From the NCBI GenBank assembly GCA_037013495.1, contig CM072801.1, forward strand, positions 37,312,001 to 37,376,000: DNA of 64,000 bases, written 5' to 3'. The translations under genes were made by a program, and so were the position numbers. The notes beneath the pieces were generated by a model. That model had not been told where the DNA came from. It did not search any database and was given only the letters and a program-made list of their open reading frames with translations. Of the stretch, positions 62,383 through 64,000 are shown piece by piece (positions within the stretch are counted from its first letter, which is position 1; each line of letters opens with the position of its first letter). The DNA is from Hippophae tibetana. Taxonomy: Eukaryota; Streptophyta; Magnoliopsida; Rosales; Elaeagnaceae.

Positions 62383-63668
62383 TTGTAACTTTTAATTGGT
62401 TTATCGAAATGACTATTATAATCAATCAAATCGTTGCTCTTTCGATTCCAAAAACACGCTCAAAGAAAAGTTTATTTATCGAAATCGGTTAACCAAAATT
62501 ATTTCGTTTACACTACTTGCCAACCTCAAATATTTAGGTGCCTTCTTATTGCGTTGTGTTCTGTTCTTGTTCTTTTGGGTTCCAATTTGATCATCTTAAC
62601 CTTGTTCTAAGCAATTTAATCATTCTTAATCGTTGAGTTCCTATGTTGTCCGCCAAAAGGTTCGGCATCATTTGGTATCAAAGCCTTGGTTGCTGAAAAT
62701 ATGTAATTTATCTTCATATATGTATTTTTTTTGAATTTAACATTTAAAACATTTTGTCCATTGAATTTTCTATTCTTTCATAAGTTAAAATCACAAAGGA
62801 AGATAGATATTTGTATACCAAGTCTTGTGTTTTCTTTCAATTTTGTTGTCATTATTTTGTCTATCGATTTAATTTCCTAGTTTTCTTTAAATTCTTTGTA
62901 CCTTCTTCATGATTTATGTTTTTTGTGGTCAACCTATCTTTGTTCTTGAAAAAACCTTAGAGCTACTCCAGTTCGCGATTACAATAAAAACTAGGTTACT
63001 AATATGGGTTGCAACTTTAAACTGTTGTAACTTTAAATTGGTTTATCGAAATGACTATTATAATCAATCAAATCGTCGCTCTTTCGATTCCAAAAACACG
63101 CTCAAAGAAAAGTTTATTTATCGGAATTTGTTTTACCAAAATTACTTCGTTTACACTACTTGCCAACCTCAAATAGTTAGGTGGCTTCTTATTGCGTTTT
63201 TTTCTGTTCTTGTTCTTTTTATGTTCCAATTTGATCATCTTAACCCTGTTCTAAGCAATTTAATCATTCTTAATCGTTGAGTTCCTATGTTATCCACCAA
63301 AAGGTTCCGCATCATTTGGTATCAAAGCCTTGTTGCTGAAAATATATTATATAACTTCATATATGTATTTTTTTGAATTTTACATTTAAAAAAACTTTGT
63401 CCATTGAATTTTCCTATTCTATCATAAGTCAAAATCTTAAAGAAAGATAGATATTTGTATACCAAGTCTTGTGTTTTCTTTCAATTTTTTTGTCATTATT
63501 TTGTCTTTCGATTTAATTTCCTAGTTTTCTTGAAATTCTTTGTACCTTTTTCATGATTTATGTTTTTTGTGGTCAACCTATCTTTGTTCTTGAAAAAACC
63601 TTAGAGCTACTCAAGTTCTCGATTTCAATCAAAACTAGGTTACTAATATGGGTTGCAACTTTAAACTG
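62383..63668 (+). repeat. 2-mer HOR unit (1286 bp), copy 2
   Basis: Second copy. The one difference noticed is AATCAAAAC at 63629, against AATAAAAAC at 62343 in copy 1. Confidence 0.92.
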
Positions 63669-64000
63669 TTGTAACTTTTAATTGGTTTATCGAAATGACT
63701 ATTATAATCAATCAAATCGTTGCTCTTTCGATTCCAAAAACACGCTCAAAGAAAAGTTTATTTATCGAAATCGGTTAACCAAAATTATTTCGTTTACACT
63801 ACTTGCCAACCTCAAATATTTAGGTGCCTTCTTATTGCGTTGTGTTCTGTTCTTGTTCTTTTGGGTTCCAATTTGATCATCTTAACCTTGTTCTAAGCAA
63901 TTTAATCATTCTTAATCGTTGAGTTCCTATGTTGTCCGCCAAAAGGTTCGGCATCATTTGGTATCAAAGCCTTGGTTGCTGAAAATATGTAATTTATCTT
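63669..64000 (+). repeat. 2-mer HOR unit, partial copy 3, cut by window end
   Basis: The first 332 bp of a third copy, matching copies 1 and 2 throughout. This HOR is active at the right edge and probably continues. Confidence 0.92.
63918..64000 (+). repeat. Partial monomer at right edge
   Basis: The first 83 bp of a monomer, cut by the window end just after the primer-binding-site-like motif. It continues the 2-mer pattern of 61.1-64.0 kb, so the array extends to the right. Confidence 0.95.

Larger units (their letters stand above)
1..64000 (+). repeat. Satellite DNA array, ~643-bp monomer, head to tail, fills the window
   Basis: Every part of the window aligns to one ~643-bp unit in the same orientation. 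There are 100 copies of the anchor GTTGAGTTCC (allowing one or two substitutions), spaced 640-647 bp with a mean of 643.2. Most length differences are one-base changes in A or T runs, plus a few recurrent one-base indels such as CCTTGGTTGC versus CCTTGTTGC. Neighbouring monomers mostly differ by a few percent, while members of HOR copies are nearly identical. I see no inversion, foreign insertion, gap or unique sequence. Composition is about 31% GC by hand count over 34321-34960. Both ends are inside monomers, so the array extends beyond the window. The structure is clear; the biological location (centromeric, pericentromeric or other heterochromatin) is not. Confidence 0.98.

Noticed and set aside
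1-64000. CRISPR array or other bacterial repeat system
   Set aside because: The repeat unit is ~643 bp with no unique spacers and no associated genes; the structure is that of eukaryotic satellite DNA.
1-64000. Intact LTR retrotransposon or nested insertions
   Set aside because: No gag or pol coding sequence, no second LTR distinct from the monomer, no target-site duplication, and the 643-bp periodicity is never interrupted.
1-64000. rDNA intergenic spacer or tRNA gene cluster
   Set aside because: No rRNA or complete tRNA sequence is visible. The only tRNA-related sequence is the 13-bp complement typical of a primer-binding site.
1-64000. Nucleosome phasing of the monomer (643 close to 4 x 160)
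   Set aside because: Numerology without chromatin data; no periodic sequence signal was measured.

Overview
The whole 64 kb window is one uninterrupted satellite DNA array. A monomer of about 643 bp is repeated head to tail on the + strand from the first base to the last. I anchored every copy on the motif GTTGAGTTCC and found 100 anchors, from 241 to 63918. The 99 intervals between them run from 640 to 647 bp, with a mean of 643.2. No interval is skipped, doubled or inverted, and I see no gene, RNA gene, inserted element or unrelated sequence. A hand count over 34321-34960 gives 198 G+C in 640 bases (about 31% GC). The short open frames (60-127 codons) are the same few reading frames recurring in each monomer and broken in most of them; I do not call them genes.

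The organism is most likely a flowering plant. Each monomer carries the string TGGTATCAAAGCC two bases after a CA. This is the layout of an LTR 3' end followed by a primer-binding site for plant initiator-methionine tRNA, whose primer-binding consensus starts TGGTATCAGAGCC; 12 of 13 bases match. Animal initiator tRNAs end differently, which favours a plant. My inference is that the monomer came from the LTR/5'-untranslated region of a plant LTR retrotransposon and was then amplified as a satellite. I cannot name the species or a published family.

Above the monomer there is a patchwork of higher-order repeats (HORs), each a multiple of the monomer. Left to right: a 3-mer echo (0.6-3.7 kb); an 8-mer-spaced pair (3.7-5.2 and 8.8-10.4 kb) interleaved with a 7-mer-spaced pair (6.2-9.3 and 10.7-13.8 kb); a looser 4-mer relation (12.4-17.0 kb); a two-copy 8-mer tandem duplication of 5144 bp (15.73-26.02 kb), the clearest in the window; a 3-mer HOR (26.3-31.0 kb); a nearly single-monomer duplication (32.3-33.6 kb); a 3-mer HOR (35.4-40.2 kb); a mosaic with older 3-, 4-, 11- and 12-mer echoes (40-49 kb); a more diverged stretch (49-52 kb); a 2-mer duplication (52.05-54.7 kb) overlapped by a 5-mer duplication of 3217 bp (54.2-60.7 kb); and a 2-mer HOR (61.1 kb to the window end) that runs off the right edge.

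Nothing here works as a gene set. The biology is satellite evolution: unequal exchange, local homogenisation and probable retrotransposon ancestry. A heterochromatic or (peri)centromeric location is plausible but cannot be shown from the sequence.
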